Below, in pieces: positions 62,690 to 64,000 of a stretch of 64,000 bases of DNA. A program made the translations under genes and the position numbers. The stretch is from Burkholderiales bacterium 67-32 (GTDB taxonomy: Bacteria; Pseudomonadota; Gammaproteobacteria; Burkholderiales; Burkholderiaceae_B): positions 1-64,000 of the forward strand of contig MKUP01000012.1 in NCBI GenBank assembly GCA_001898625.1. Reading direction: 5' to 3'. Each line of letters opens with the position of its first letter. The stretch's first letter is position 1. Under the pieces are notes generated by a model, which searched no databases, was not told the DNA's origin, and saw only the letters and a list, made by a program, of their open reading frames with translations.

Positions 62690-63937
62690 ATGACCGAGCC
62701 TTCGCCTGACACCTGTCCGCCCCCTTCCCGCGCCGCCGGCGCGCTGGACGGCGTGCGCATCCTGGACCTGAGCCGCGTGCTGGGCGGCCCCTACTGCACG
62801 ATGATCCTGGGCGACCACGGCGCGGAGATCATCAAGGTGGAACCGCCGCAGGGCGACGACACGCGCGGCTGGGGCCCGCCCTTTGCCGGCACGGACGCCG
62901 AACGCGGAGACGCCAGCTATTTCATCGGCGTCAATCGCAACAAGCGGTCGATGGTGCTGGACCTGTCGCGCGAATCGGGGCGGGCCGTGCTGATGCGCCT
63001 GCTGGAAGATGCCGACGTCCTGGTCGAGAACTTCAAGCCCGGCACCATGGAAGCGTGGGGCCTGGGCTATGAACGCGATCTCGCCCCGCGCTTTCCGCGC
63101 CTGATCCATTGCCGGGTGTCCGGCTTCGGCGGCCATGGGCCCCTGGGCAATCTGCCCGGCTACGACGCGGTGCTGCAGGCCATGAGCGGATTGATGAGCG
63201 TGAACGGCACGCCCGAGACCGGCCCGCTGCGCATCGGCACGCCCATCGTCGACCTGTCCACCGGACTCTACGCCACGATAGGCATCCTGATGGCCTTGCA
63301 CGAACGCCGCCGCTCGGGCCTGGGCCAGTACGTGGACATGGCGCTGTACGACTGCGCGATGTCGCTGCTCCATCCCCACGCGGCCAACTATTTCCTGGAC
63401 GGCAGCCGCCCGCGCCTGACGGGCAACACGCATCCGAACGTCACGCCGTGCGACAAATTCGCCACCCGCAGCGGCGAGATCTTCGTGGTCATCGGCACCG
63501 ACCGGCAATTCCGCCGCCTGGTGGAATTGCTGGGCATACCGGACCTCGCGGCCGACCCGCGGTTCGCCACCAACAGCGACCGGTCGCGCAACCGCGCCGC
63601 GCTCTATCCCCTGCTTGCCGAGGCCCTGGCGCGGCACGACGGCGTGGCGCTGAGCCGGACCCTGCTGGCCGAAGGCCTGCCCATCGGCCCCGTCATGGGC
63701 ATGGACGAGGCCCTGGGCGCGGACCATACGCACGCCCGCTCCATGGTCTATGAACGCGACGGCTACAAGGGCCTGGGCACGCCCATCAAGCTGTCGCGCA
63801 CGCCCGGCGGCCTGCGCCGGACACCGCCCACGCTGGCCGAACATGCGCGGGAGATCCTGCGCGAAGCCGGCTTCACGGACGCCGACATGGACGAACTGGA
63901 ACGCATCGGCGCGACAGCGCCCCGGCGCGCGCGCTGA
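62690..63937 (+). CDS. CaiB/BaiF family III CoA transferase 2
   Basis: A 415-aa CoA transferase: LDGVRILDLSRVLGGPYCTM, KVEPPQGDDTRGWGPPF and catalytic Asp in IVDLSTGLYAT. It would activate the acid that enters this pathway to its CoA ester, which fits the CoA-linked thiolase-like and OB-fold genes before it. It is distinct from the CaiB gene at 33324-34553. Confidence 0.92.
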   Translation: MTEPSPDTCPPPSRAAGALDGVRILDLSRVLGGPYCTMILGDHGAEIIKVEPPQGDDTRGWGPPFAGTDAERGDASYFIGVNRNKRSMVLDLSRESGRAVLMRLLEDADVLVENFKPGTMEAWGLGYERDLAPRFPRLIHCRVSGFGGHGPLGNLPGYDAVLQAMSGLMSVNGTPETGPLRIGTPIVDLSTGLYATIGILMALHERRRSGLGQYVDMALYDCAMSLLHPHAANYFLDGSRPRLTGNTHPNVTPCDKFATRSGEIFVVIGTDRQFRRLVELLGIPDLAADPRFATNSDRSRNRAALYPLLAEALARHDGVALSRTLLAEGLPIGPVMGMDEALGADHTHARSMVYERDGYKGLGTPIKLSRTPGGLRRTPPTLAEHAREILREAGFTDADMDELERIGATAPRRAR

Positions 63938-63959
63938 GCCCTATTCCCTGGAGCATCGC

Positions 63960-64000
63960 ATGACCCCACCGGACGACTGGCGCGAGGCCTGTCTTTCCAA
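63960..64000 (+). CDS. start of a further gene, cut by the window end
   Basis: ATG 63960 after GGAG (63950-63953) opens MTPPDDWREACLS and runs off the end. Only 13 residues are visible, too few to name it. Direction and spacing (22 bp) place it in the same operon. Confidence 0.5.
   Translation, partial: MTPPDDWREACLS

Noticed and set aside
1-64000. CRISPR array
   Set aside because: No set of regularly spaced direct repeats was seen; the repeated elements found are palindromic operators at irregular spacing.

Overview
The window is high-GC proteobacterial DNA made of two unlike parts. From about 31.2 kb to the end it reads as the chromosome of a betaproteobacterium of the Alcaligenaceae type (Bordetella/Achromobacter-like). 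It carries hemE, priA and a Rep helicase, several periplasmic 'Bug' (TctC) solute receptors beside CaiB-type CoA transferases, and aromatic catabolic operons. From base 1 to about 31.17 kb lies the distal part of an integrative and conjugative element (ICE); its integrase and other end are outside the window. The element ends inside the anticodon stem of a host tRNA-Arg(CCG) gene, of which only the 5' half (31169-31210) remains, and a second, intact tRNA-Arg(CCG) of different sequence (30844-30920) sits just inside the end.

ICE layout. A palindrome-array control region and relaxase gene are followed by traG (coupling ATPase), a ribbon-helix-helix protein and a compact mating-pore operon trbBCDEJKLFGI plus a DUF2274 gene (0-14.2 kb). 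Next come a convergent LysR gene, an alcohol dehydrogenase remnant and a Bcr/CflA-type exporter (14.2-17.1 kb). The cargo (17.3-29.8 kb) is a metal-response island: a damaged DUF326 four-helix Cys protein, an IS110 transposase with an internal stop, an FtsX-type ABC exporter (two permeases and an ATPase), a MerR-family regulator, three small heavy-metal-associated (HMA) proteins, two CcdA-like membrane proteins (one frameshifted), a P1B-type ATPase with YPC in place of CPC, an NTF2-like protein and an MFS exporter. The right end (30.1-30.6 kb) holds an inverted, decayed fragment of a second relaxase gene joined to a LysR fragment.

The most interesting signal is regulatory. Four promoters, at 17.68, 19.48, 24.18 and 28.45 kb, share one architecture: a TTGAC -35, a 20-bp spacer and the dyad CCGTA-N6-TACGG (one half-site is CCGGA). 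This is close to the mer operator. The only MerR-family regulator in view has three Cys (81, 116, 125) with the spacing of the Hg(II) ligands of MerR. Yet no merA, merB, merT or merP is present. The four promoters would drive a chaperone, thiol-membrane-protein and efflux programme instead, so this looks like an undescribed MerR-controlled response to a thiophilic metal.

Chromosomal part. Beside the tRNA are a two-haem cytochrome c and a HigBA-like toxin-antitoxin pair with a perfect operator palindrome. A catabolic block follows: CaiB, two Bug receptors, two GntR/UTRA regulators, YbaK, then a leftward operon hyuA-like, hyuB-like fused to a zinc-ribbon domain, dienelactone hydrolase, LigB-LigA fusion dioxygenase, alpha/beta hydrolase and RidA. 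Housekeeping genes rep, priA and hemE follow, with a DnaA-box-rich gap between priA and hemE, then mdtJI (polyamine export) with a small membrane ORF directly upstream. The last 10 kb is an IclR-controlled aromatic module: a VOC-type extradiol dioxygenase, alpha/beta hydrolase, lipocalin-like protein, two-subunit Rieske oxygenase, a thiolase-like protein without an obvious nucleophilic Cys, an OB-fold partner and CaiB. It shares an operator-like motif with a Bug receptor gene.
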